Made by a program: the position numbers and the translations under genes
Notes under the pieces: generated by a model
Databases searched by the model: none
The model's input: only the letters and a program-made list of their open reading frames with translations
Told to the model about the DNA's origin: nothing
DNA from: CAZQYC01 sp043746555
GTDB lineage: Bacteria > Pseudomonadota > Gammaproteobacteria > Steroidobacterales > Steroidobacteraceae
DNA: 5,345 bases
Assembly (NCBI GenBank): GCA_043746555.1
Contig: JAYTQU010000356.1
Span: forward strand, 1 to 5,345
Direction of reading: 5' to 3'
In this document: piece by piece, positions 1-4,846 of the stretch
Numbering within the stretch: the stretch's first letter is position 1
Layout of the letters: every line of letters starts with the position of its first letter

Positions 1-219
1 CAATTCGCCTTACGCGATTTGGCTGTGTCGTCAGGGTCGGCCTGTGCGTCGGATTCCGATGAGCCTTCCTATGTACTACGCGCATTGGGACGCAGCGATC
101 AATTGGCGCAAAGCTCACTGCGGTTTAGCTTGGGTCGCTTCACTACCGCCGAGGAAATCGACTTTGCGTTGACCACAATGCGACAGGAATTGCCGCGTCT
201 GCGGGCGCTCGTGCCGTGA
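1..219 (+). CDS. iscS: Cysteine desulfurase IscS, 3' end only (5' end outside window)
   Basis: IscS is a PLP-dependent enzyme that takes sulfur from L-cysteine, leaving alanine, and passes it as a persulfide to scaffold proteins. The reading frame is open from base 1 and gives 72 residues. The window holds the active-site loop SSGSACASDSDEPSYVLRAL; its cysteine (codon at 43-45) matches the catalytic Cys328 of E. coli IscS. SSLRFSLGRFTTAEEID then matches the C-terminal small domain. The SSGSAC...EPSYVLRALG signature marks the ISC (group I) type rather than SufS. The protein ends at RLRALVP with TGA at 217-219, whereas E. coli IscS continues for about 19 more residues after the equivalent point (recalled sequence, not aligned by program). 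An iscU-like gene follows 28 bases later, so an isc operon is likely. Identity is very secure; whether the short C-terminus is ancestral or a recent stop is open. Confidence 0.95.
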   Translation, partial: QFALRDLAVSSGSACASDSDEPSYVLRALGRSDQLAQSSLRFSLGRFTTAEEIDFALTTMRQELPRLRALVP

Positions 220-247
220 TGGCGAATGCGGTTATCATGAGACCGCT

Positions 248-637
248 ATGAGAGGTCCTTACTTGAACGGCTACAATCCGCAGGTCGCCGAGCTTTTTCA
301 GCGCACGCCGTTTGCGGGGCAAATGGAGATGGGCGCAGGAGTGTTCGTTGGATCGGCCGGCTCGCAGAGCGAAGGCGCCGACGTTCGGTTTTGGCTCAAA
401 GCGGGCGGCGGGCGCATTCAGGCCATTAGTTTTCAAGCCTATGGCTGTCCGCACACGATTGCCGCCGCGGCGTGGATTGCGCACCACGCGCGCGGGCTGG
501 CATTGGCCGACGTGGAGCAAACCGCATGGATTGAAGTGGAGCGGGCATTGGCGGTACCGCCGCAAAAGCGTGGCCGACTTCTCATTGTCGAAGATGCTTT
601 GAAAGCCGCTGTCAAAGCGGCGTACGATAATGTGTAA
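248..637 (+). CDS. Divergent IscU/NifU-N-like scaffold protein lacking two of three cluster cysteines
   Basis: The 129-residue product has the length and fold signature of IscU (E. coli 128 aa). Its N-terminus NPQVAELFQRTPFAGQME resembles the IscU start around HYENPRNVG. ISFQAYGCPHTIAAAAWIA matches the FKTYGCGSAIASSS helix, with Cys67 at the position of IscU Cys63. VPPQK (103-107) matches the HscA-binding LPPVK, and VEDALKAAV matches AEDAIKAAI. Cys67 is the only cysteine. The CGDVM cysteine (Cys37) falls on Gly43 (GADV, with the Asp kept as Asp45), and the IHCS cysteine (Cys106) falls on Arg110 (RGRL). It is therefore an IscU homologue, but probably cannot hold a [2Fe-2S] cluster in the canonical way; a persulfide acceptor, regulator or alternative scaffold are possibilities. 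ATG 248 is preceded by a weak GAGA at 239-242. It lies between iscS and iscA, exactly where iscU is expected, so I did not assign the symbol iscU outright. Confidence 0.85.
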   Translation: MRGPYLNGYNPQVAELFQRTPFAGQMEMGAGVFVGSAGSQSEGADVRFWLKAGGGRIQAISFQAYGCPHTIAAAAWIAHHARGLALADVEQTAWIEVERALAVPPQKRGRLLIVEDALKAAVKAAYDNV

Positions 638-650
638 AATGCCTAGCAGG

Positions 651-721
651 AAGTTGTTAGTAGTTAGGAGTTAGCCAGAAAAAAGGCTCGATTCCGACTA
701 ACGACTAACGACTAACGACTT
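651..721. repeat. Heptad inverted repeat A (iscU-like/iscA gap)
   Basis: The right arm (696-721) is 3.5 copies of GACTAAC. The left arm (651-676) is a degenerate inverted version of the same unit. Read ungapped, the left arm matches the reverse complement of the right arm at 21 of 26 positions. The 19-nt centre (677-695) contributes to the core CCAGAAAAAAGGCTCG (675-690), which is the exact reverse complement of a 16-nt stretch in element B (1124-1139). Inside the core, AGCC (673-676) and GGCT (685-688) can form a small inner stem around the A-tract. The transcript could fold into one long imperfect hairpin. It fills most of the gap before iscA. It lacks the stem followed by a U-run expected of an intrinsic terminator on the + strand. 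No open reading frame of note is inside. Confidence 0.85.
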
Positions 722-739
722 CTTTGGCTTCGCCCCTCT

Positions 740-1063
740 ATGTCTATTTCCATTACTCCCGCCGTTGCCGATCGCGTTAAAAACTTCTTAGCTCATCGCG
801 GCCGAGGACTGGGACTGCGCTTGGGAGTGAAATCGACCGGCTGTTCCGGCTACGCCTACGTCGTAAATTATGCCGATGAGTTAGCGGCAGACGATGTGGT
901 GTTCGAGCAGCAAGGCGTGAAGATCATTGTCGATCAGAAGAGTCTCTCCTATATCGACGGCACTGAAGTCGATTTCGTCAAGCAGGGACTTAACGAGGCG
1001 TTTCGTTTTCGCAATCCCAATGTGAAAGGCGAATGCGGCTGCGGAGAGAGTTTTACGGTCTGA
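740..1063 (+). CDS. iscA: A-type iron-sulfur cluster carrier IscA
   Basis: IscA binds Fe-S clusters or iron and delivers 4Fe-4S clusters to apoproteins in the cytoplasm. The 107-residue product has the same length as E. coli IscA and matches it almost throughout: RGRGLGLRLGVKSTGCSGYAY, then DGTEVDFVKQGLNEAFRF, and the ending NPNVKGECGCGESF. All three cluster-binding cysteines are present at Cys35, Cys99 and Cys101, the E. coli positions. The pattern NPNVK.ECGCGESF favours IscA over ErpA or SufA. ATG 740 begins right where family alignment predicts (MSISIT versus MSITLS). No Shine-Dalgarno-like sequence is visible in the 20 bases before it; the heptad repeat element ends only 18 bases upstream. 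Translation may depend on coupling or a weak unstructured leader. hscB, hscA and fdx do not follow; the next gene is ndk. Confidence 0.97.
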   Translation: MSISITPAVADRVKNFLAHRGRGLGLRLGVKSTGCSGYAYVVNYADELAADDVVFEQQGVKIIVDQKSLSYIDGTEVDFVKQGLNEAFRFRNPNVKGECGCGESFTV

Positions 1064-1076
1064 CGACGGGCGAGTC

Positions 1077-1175
1077 GGCCAACCGGCAACCGGCAACCGG
1101 TAAGTAGGCCGGATGTAAGATTCCGAGCCTTTTTTCTGGTCACTTGCCGGCTTACCGCCAACTTGACGGTTGACC
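1077..1175. repeat. Heptad inverted repeat B (iscA/ndk gap)
   Basis: The left arm (1077-1112) contains CGGCAAC units in tandem (1084-1100, about 2.5 copies). The right arm (1141-1175) reads as a degenerate inverted version: its outer end pairs with the left arm over 13 bases with two mismatches (GGCCAACCGGCAA against GGTCAACCGTCAA), and GGTAAG at 1099-1104 pairs with CTTACC at 1151-1156. The centre (1113-1140) contains CGAGCCTTTTTTCTGG at 1124-1139, identical to the reverse complement of the core in element A. The T-tract sits in the loop between the arms, not after a stem, so it is not a standard terminator. The rightmost part of the element supplies a -35-like TTGACG used in the promoter call at 1163-1190. 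Confidence 0.8.
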
Positions 1176-1190
1176 AGCTGACTCTCTAAT
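1163..1190 (+). promoter_or_regulatory. Candidate sigma-70 promoter for ndk
   Basis: TTGACG (1163-1168) and TCTAAT (1185-1190) each match the sigma-70 consensus at 5 of 6 positions and are separated by 16 bases. Transcription would start near 1197 and leave a leader of about 100 bases before ndk. The -35 box lies within the right arm of heptad repeat B, and the -10 box is just beyond it. A second -10-like TATACA at 1215-1220 has no convincing -35 at the right distance. This is a pattern match only; no start site is shown by sequence. Confidence 0.4.
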
Positions 1191-1280
1191 CAGTGGCCAG
1201 GCGGCCTCTCGCCCTATACACTGCGCCGCGCGCGAATTCTTAAGCTTTTTGCCGGCTGCGCGATCCGGTTCCTAAATTTC

Positions 1281-1286
1281 GGAGGA
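1281..1286 (+). promoter_or_regulatory. Ribosome binding site of ndk
   Basis: GGAGGA ends 10 bases before ATG 1297 and is the clearest Shine-Dalgarno sequence among the first four genes. It supports ATG 1297, which also matches the family N-terminus (MALERTFSIVKP). The overlapping ATG at 1286 is too close to the Shine-Dalgarno to be used. Confidence 0.7.
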
Positions 1287-1296
1287 TGACGTTTCC

Positions 1297-1728
1297 ATGG
1301 CGCTCGAACGCACTTTTTCTATTGTGAAGCCGGATGGTGTGCAGAAGAACCTAATCGGTCAGGTCTACAGCCGCTTTGAAAAAGCCGGCTTGAAAATTAT
1401 TGCCGCCCGCATGGTGCAGCTCACCCAAGCTCAGGCCGAGGGATTTTACGCCGTGCATCGCGAGCGCCCATTCTTCAGAGATCTGTGCAAGTACATGACT
1501 TCCGGCCCGGTAGTCGTGCAAGTCCTGGAAGGCGACAACGCCGTTGCCAAGAATCGTGAGCTGATGGGTGCCACCGACCCGAAGAAAGCCGCGCCCGGCA
1601 CGATTCGCGCCGACTTTGCGAGCAGCATCGAAGAAAACGTTGTCCACGGTTCCGACAGCGCCGAGAACGCGGCTATCGAAATCGCATATTTTTTCGCGAC
1701 ATCGGACCTGTGTCCACGAACGCGATAA
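1297..1728 (+). CDS. ndk: Nucleoside diphosphate kinase
   Basis: Ndk transfers the gamma phosphate of ATP to nucleoside diphosphates through a phosphohistidine, keeping NTP and dNTP pools balanced in the cytoplasm. The product is 143 residues, the same as E. coli Ndk, and is colinear with it from MALERTFSIVKPDGVQKN to the end CPRTR. The active-site histidine is His117 in ENVVHGSDS. Lys11 in the SIVKPD strand and the loop GATDPKKAAPGTIRAD (nucleotide binding) are present, and EIAYFF is conserved near the C-terminus. Nothing suggests loss of function. It has its own good ribosome binding site and probably its own promoter (1163-1190), so it may be expressed apart from the isc genes. It is flanked on both sides by heptad inverted repeats. 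The ndk-rlmN order is common in gammaproteobacteria. Confidence 0.98.
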   Translation: MALERTFSIVKPDGVQKNLIGQVYSRFEKAGLKIIAARMVQLTQAQAEGFYAVHRERPFFRDLCKYMTSGPVVVQVLEGDNAVAKNRELMGATDPKKAAPGTIRADFASSIEENVVHGSDSAENAAIEIAYFFATSDLCPRTR

Positions 1729-1731
1729 ATC

Positions 1732-1823
1732 GCGATGAGTGAGGGGTGACGGGCGATGAGTCAGATTAGGAGTTTCGAATTTCTTTCATTCTTGCCCATC
1801 GCTCATCACTGATCACACATCGC
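1732..1823. repeat. Heptad inverted repeat C (ndk/rlmN gap)
   Basis: The left arm (1732-1760) and the reverse complement of the right arm (1795-1823) match at 22 of 29 positions without gaps. Both arms show 7-base periodicity: CGATGAG, TGAGGGG, TGACGGG on the left, and CTCATCA, CTGATCA-like units on the right. The 34-nt centre (1761-1794) is T-rich and begins AGATTAGGAG, which loosely resembles AGATTCCGAG in element B but lacks the exact 16-nt core. The element starts 4 bases after the ndk stop and ends 5 bases before the rlmN start, so it occupies the whole gap. A large imperfect hairpin in the ndk transcript is possible; no U-run follows it. Confidence 0.8.
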
Positions 1824-1828
1824 TTCCT

Positions 1829-3082
1829 ATGCCTTCCAGCCTAGCCAAAACCAACCTTCTCGGTCTCACGCGGGCCCAGTTAGATGCATTTATCGTCGGG
1901 TTGGGCGAGAAACCGTTTCGTGCGCGGCAGTTGTACAAATGGTTGTTTAAACATTTCGAAAGCGATTTCGAAAAGATGACGGATCTGGCGAAGAGCTTTC
2001 GCGTTAAACTCGCCGAGGTGGCCGAAGTTCGCACACCGGTCATCAAGCTGAGCCAAGTCTCGGCCGACGGTACACGCAAGTGGCTGCTCGCGATGGATGG
2101 CGCAAAGATTGCGTCGATCGTGGATGAGATCGACACGCGACAATGCATCGAGATGGTGTACATCCCCGAGCCGGGTCGCGGCACCTTGTGCATCTCATCG
2201 CAAATCGGCTGCGCGATGGATTGCACTTTCTGCTCGACAGCGCAACAAGGATTCAATCGCAATCTCAGCACGGCTGAAATCGTCGGCCAGGTGTGGCTCG
2301 CGAATCGGGAATTGCAGGCGTTATCGATTCCGCCCATCGACGAATCCCTTGACGAATACCGGGACGAATCGCTCGATGATGAACGCGAAGCGCCTCCTGC
2401 CACCGCCCACAGCCCACAACCCAAGACCTCTCGCCTCATCACCAACATCGTCTTCATGGGCATGGGCGAACCGCTTGCCAACTATCGCAATGTGGTTCCG
2501 GCAACGGAGATTCTCATGGACGATCGAGGATTCGACATCTCGCGTCGGCGCGTGACAATTAGCACGTCCGGACTCGTACCGCAGATGATGAAGCTGGCCG
2601 AGGAAACCAATTGCGCACTTGCAGTGTCTTTACATGCACCCAACGACGAACTGCGAGATCAACTGGTGCCTATCAATCGCAAGCATCCGATCGCCGAACT
2701 GCTCGATGCCTGCTGGCACTACCTGCAAAAACAGAATGCGCGCAGCATTACCTTCGAATACGTGATGCTCGACGGCGTGAACGATAGACCGGAACACGCG
2801 CTCCAATTGGCGCGTTTGCTGACGGGACGACCTGCCAAAGTTAATTTGATTCCGTTCAATCCGTTTCCGGCGACACGCTACCGGCGATCGCCCGCCCCGG
2901 TAATTGAACGGTTTCGCGACCTACTCAATTCGCACGGCGTGATCGCGACGACGCGTCGTACTCGGGGTGACGATATCGATGCGGCTTGCGGTCAACTCGT
3001 GGGTCGCGTACAAGATCGGGTCATAAACCGTTTAGGGGCGCGTTTAGGAAATAAGCGCTTCGATGTGGAGGTGCGATCGTGA
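1829..3082 (+). CDS. rlmN: Dual-specificity RNA methyltransferase RlmN (radical SAM)
   Basis: RlmN makes 2-methyladenosine at A2503 of 23S rRNA and A37 of certain tRNAs, using a 4Fe-4S cluster, SAM and a methyl-cysteine intermediate. The radical-SAM triad is Cys128, Cys132 and Cys135 (CAMDCTFC), just after TLCISSQIG. The catalytic cysteine of the resolving/methyl-carrying pair is Cys387 in RGDDIDAACGQL; Cys121 matches E. coli Cys118. MGMGEPL (210-216), the SAM-binding GEP motif, and SLHAPND are intact. At 417 aa it exceeds E. coli RlmN (384 aa). The excess is mainly an insertion of about 31 residues before ITNIVFMGMGEP (about 170-200, repeat-encoded) and a smaller one of about 13 near 92-105. 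No Shine-Dalgarno is seen before ATG 1829, but the N-terminus KTNLLGLTRAQL fits the family. It overlaps pilW by 4 bases. As a 4Fe-4S enzyme it is a plausible client of the upstream isc genes. Confidence 0.97.
   Translation: MPSSLAKTNLLGLTRAQLDAFIVGLGEKPFRARQLYKWLFKHFESDFEKMTDLAKSFRVKLAEVAEVRTPVIKLSQVSADGTRKWLLAMDGAKIASIVDEIDTRQCIEMVYIPEPGRGTLCISSQIGCAMDCTFCSTAQQGFNRNLSTAEIVGQVWLANRELQALSIPPIDESLDEYRDESLDDEREAPPATAHSPQPKTSRLITNIVFMGMGEPLANYRNVVPATEILMDDRGFDISRRRVTISTSGLVPQMMKLAEETNCALAVSLHAPNDELRDQLVPINRKHPIAELLDACWHYLQKQNARSITFEYVMLDGVNDRPEHALQLARLLTGRPAKVNLIPFNPFPATRYRRSPAPVIERFRDLLNSHGVIATTRRTRGDDIDAACGQLVGRVQDRVINRLGARLGNKRFDVEVRS
2339..2427. repeat. In-frame 12-bp and 7-bp tandem repeats inside rlmN
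   Basis: Positions 2339-2386 hold four imperfect 12-bp units beginning GACGAAT (last unit GATGATG), encoding the acidic DESL, DEYR, DESL, DDER. After a short linker, 2400-2427 holds four imperfect 7-bp units starting with CCAC or CCAA (for example CCACAGC at 2407-2413 and CCACAAC at 2414-2420), encoding a Pro/Ala-rich stretch. The segment coincides with the extra loop of RlmN that is absent from E. coli RlmN. The 7-bp period links it to the heptad elements in the neighbouring gaps. No inverted partner arm is seen, so it would be a half or fused element. Confidence 0.7.
3067..3072 (+). promoter_or_regulatory. Ribosome binding site of pilW
   Basis: GGAGGT lies inside the end of rlmN, 6 bases before GTG 3079. 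This strong site decides the GTG start of pilW, which overlaps the rlmN stop as GTGA and yields a proper lipoprotein signal sequence. Confidence 0.75.
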
Positions 3083-3852
3083 AACGGATCGGATTGTTCT
3101 TGTTGCTAGCAACGTTGGTCATCGGCTGCGCGGGCGGCGGAACCAAGATCACCGACGACAGTCGCAATTTGTCGAAGCGTCAGCAAGCGTCGGAAATCAA
3201 TGCACAGTTGGGCAGCGATTATTTTCGTCAAGGCAACTGGCAAGAGGCGAAGCTCAAGCTCGACCGCGCACTCGAAGAAGATTCGCACAATGTCCAAGCG
3301 CACATGGTGGCGGGGTTGCTGTACGACCGTCTCGGTGAATTGGATAAAGCAGAATCGCATTTGGAACGTGCCGTATCGCTCGACGAGAAAAATCCCGAGA
3401 CGCGCAATGCGCTGGCGGTGTTTCTGTGCAGTCACGGCAAGTATCAAGAAGGCGAGAAACAAGCGCTACTCGCTGCTGCGGTGCCGCTTTATAAAACGCC
3501 CGAGTGGGCTTTGCTCAACGCCGGTATTTGCGCAAGAAATTCCGGCGATCTGGCCGCTGCGGAAAAACATTTTCGTCGCGCGCTTCAATACCAACCGCGC
3601 TTCGCGGCTGCATTGTACGAAATGGCCAATTTGGAGCTTCGAGCCGGACAGTTTTTAGTTGCGCGTGCATTTTTCGAACGCCACTTGGCGGATGGGCCCA
3701 TCTCGCCGGCCGCATTGCTGTTAGGCGTGCGGATCGAGACGGCGCTGAACAACAAGAGCATGGCGGCGGACTACGCACGACGCTTGCGTACCGACTACGC
3801 GACGTCCGACGAGACCAAGGCGTTGGCGGAATTCGAGCGCAGCGGTAAGTGA
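3079..3852 (+). CDS. pilW: Type IV pilus biogenesis/stability lipoprotein PilW (PilF)
   Basis: This TPR lipoprotein is the pilotin that places the secretin PilQ in the outer membrane and lets it form multimers for type IV pili. The 257-residue product (P. aeruginosa PilF is about 252) starts MKRIG, a hydrophobic stretch (6-16) and lipobox VIGC with lipidated Cys17; Ala at +2 agrees with outer-membrane sorting. TPR-like repeats cover about 38-71, 72-105, 106-139, 143-176 and 177-210, with clear units such as GNWQEAKLKLDRALEEDS and GDLAAAEKHFRRALQYQP. The C-terminal AALLLGVRIETALNN...AADYARRLRTDY matches the PilF end. GTG 3079 is supported by a strong GGAGGT. It overlaps rlmN upstream and rodZ downstream by 4 bases each, implying coupled translation. 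The name pilF is used in Pseudomonas for the same protein. Other pil genes are not in this window. Confidence 0.92.
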   Translation: MKRIGLFLLLATLVIGCAGGGTKITDDSRNLSKRQQASEINAQLGSDYFRQGNWQEAKLKLDRALEEDSHNVQAHMVAGLLYDRLGELDKAESHLERAVSLDEKNPETRNALAVFLCSHGKYQEGEKQALLAAAVPLYKTPEWALLNAGICARNSGDLAAAEKHFRRALQYQPRFAAALYEMANLELRAGQFLVARAFFERHLADGPISPAALLLGVRIETALNNKSMAADYARRLRTDYATSDETKALAEFERSGK

Positions 3853-4835
3853 TTGCCACGGATGCGGCCGCCTTTGTCATGAACGACGAACGAGATTCAC
3901 CCGCCACGATCAACGCGTTGGAATCCGGCGCCGCGACCGGAAGCGAAGGCACTCTGGCGACGACTCCTACCAATCCCGGCGATTGGCTCAAACAAGAACG
4001 CGAGCGTCAGGGGTTGGCGATTCAACGCATTGCCGCCGACATGCATCTCAGCGTTAGTGCTATCGAAGCGATCGAGGCGAATCGGTTCGCCACGTTGGGC
4101 GCGCCGGTGTTTGCGAAAGGCCACTTGCGAAAATACGCGAGCTTGCTCGGCTTGCCGGTCGACAAGATTGCGGAGTTGTACGCCAGACTCGACGACGCGC
4201 CGCGTCAAGTCGATCCCGTGCCGGTGACGCAACGCACGCCAGAACCTGCGCTGCGTCCGGCAATTCGCGAAATGCTGAATTTCAGCCCCGACAGCAAACA
4301 CAAGCCGCAGCAGACTTGGCCTTGGATAGTCACTACGCTATTTGTGGGGTTGGTCGCCGCTGGGCTGGCATGGTGGTATTTTGGGCACCACGCGCCAACT
4401 GCAATTTCAACTGCAATCGCCATTCCGGAACGGGCGAAGATCGAATCGATGCGGAGTGGGGAATCCGAAGGCGCGGCAGCGTCTACTTCCACGCTGCAAC
4501 GTGATCGAGTTGTTCCAGCGGCTGCTTTGGCGACACCGGTACGCTCAACCCGATCGATGGGCGCGCCGCCACCGGGAAAATTGCGCGTGCGATTGACCTT
4601 TGCGCGCGAATCGTGGGTCGAGGTTTACGACGCGCGCGGCAATCGAATGCTCTACGACGTCGGCAAGACGGATTTCCCGCGCTTGATCGATGTCGAACCG
4701 CCCGCGCTGGTAGTGTTAGGCGATGCGGGCGCAGTGACGACCGAAGCGAACGATAAAGTCGTGACCATTCCTCCACGGAAAATTTCCGGAACAGTCGCAC
4801 GCTTCACGATTGCGGCCGACGGAACGATTAAATAG
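3849..4835 (+). CDS. rodZ: Cytoskeletal/cell-shape protein RodZ (HTH plus DUF4115)
   Basis: RodZ is a single-pass inner-membrane protein that binds MreB and guides rod-shape elongation. The 328-residue product (E. coli 337) has a cytoplasmic helix-turn-helix of the HTH_25 type at about 44-115 (GDWLKQERERQGLAIQRIA, then VFAKGHLRKYASLLGL, the usual F.KGYLR.YA motif). One membrane segment follows at about 159-178 (WIVTTLFVGLVAAGLAWWYF). A low-complexity Ser/Ala/Thr-rich periplasmic linker comes next, then a C-terminal beta domain (about 243-328) with LRVRLTFARESWVEVYDARGN, equivalent to the E. coli ADCWLEVTDATGK region. GTG 3849 overlaps pilW as GTGA, like the previous junction. ATG 3879 (MNDERDSP) is an equally good start by family resemblance, and neither has a strong Shine-Dalgarno. 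In E. coli ispG would follow; here hisS does. Confidence 0.93.
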   Translation: MIATDAAAFVMNDERDSPATINALESGAATGSEGTLATTPTNPGDWLKQERERQGLAIQRIAADMHLSVSAIEAIEANRFATLGAPVFAKGHLRKYASLLGLPVDKIAELYARLDDAPRQVDPVPVTQRTPEPALRPAIREMLNFSPDSKHKPQQTWPWIVTTLFVGLVAAGLAWWYFGHHAPTAISTAIAIPERAKIESMRSGESEGAAASTSTLQRDRVVPAAALATPVRSTRSMGAPPPGKLRVRLTFARESWVEVYDARGNRMLYDVGKTDFPRLIDVEPPALVVLGDAGAVTTEANDKVVTIPPRKISGTVARFTIAADGTIK

Positions 4836-4846
4836 ATAGGTCTGCA

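Noticed and set aside
217..219. TGA in iscS read as selenocysteine or a sequencing error, with the frame continuing
   Set aside because: Another in-frame TGA follows at 238-240, there is no SECIS-like hairpin evident, and the downstream iscU-like start at 248 would be overrun. A true stop is simpler.
696..720. CRISPR-like short direct repeats (GACTAAC)
   Set aside because: Units are 7 bp, directly adjacent and without spacers. This is a tandem repeat arm, not a CRISPR array.
1124..1156. Intrinsic terminator after iscA using the T-tract at 1130-1135
   Set aside because: The T-tract is in the loop between inverted arms and is not directly preceded by a strong GC stem, so the hairpin/U-run order does not fit.
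1182..1194. Small palindrome around the -10 box (CTGA ... TCAG) as an operator
   Set aside because: Only 4 bp per arm with an 8-base gap; expected often by chance, and no known regulator motif is recognised.
1215..1220. TATACA as the -10 box of the ndk promoter
   Set aside because: The matching -35 position (about 1192-1198) reads AGTGGC-like, with little resemblance to the consensus. The TTGACG/TCTAAT pair is better.
1813..2481. Long open frame (222 codons) on the - strand opposite rlmN
   Set aside because: It lies entirely over the upstream spacer and the conserved rlmN coding sequence, its protein is Ser/Arg-rich with no recognisable family, and it has no ribosome site. It is a shadow of rlmN.
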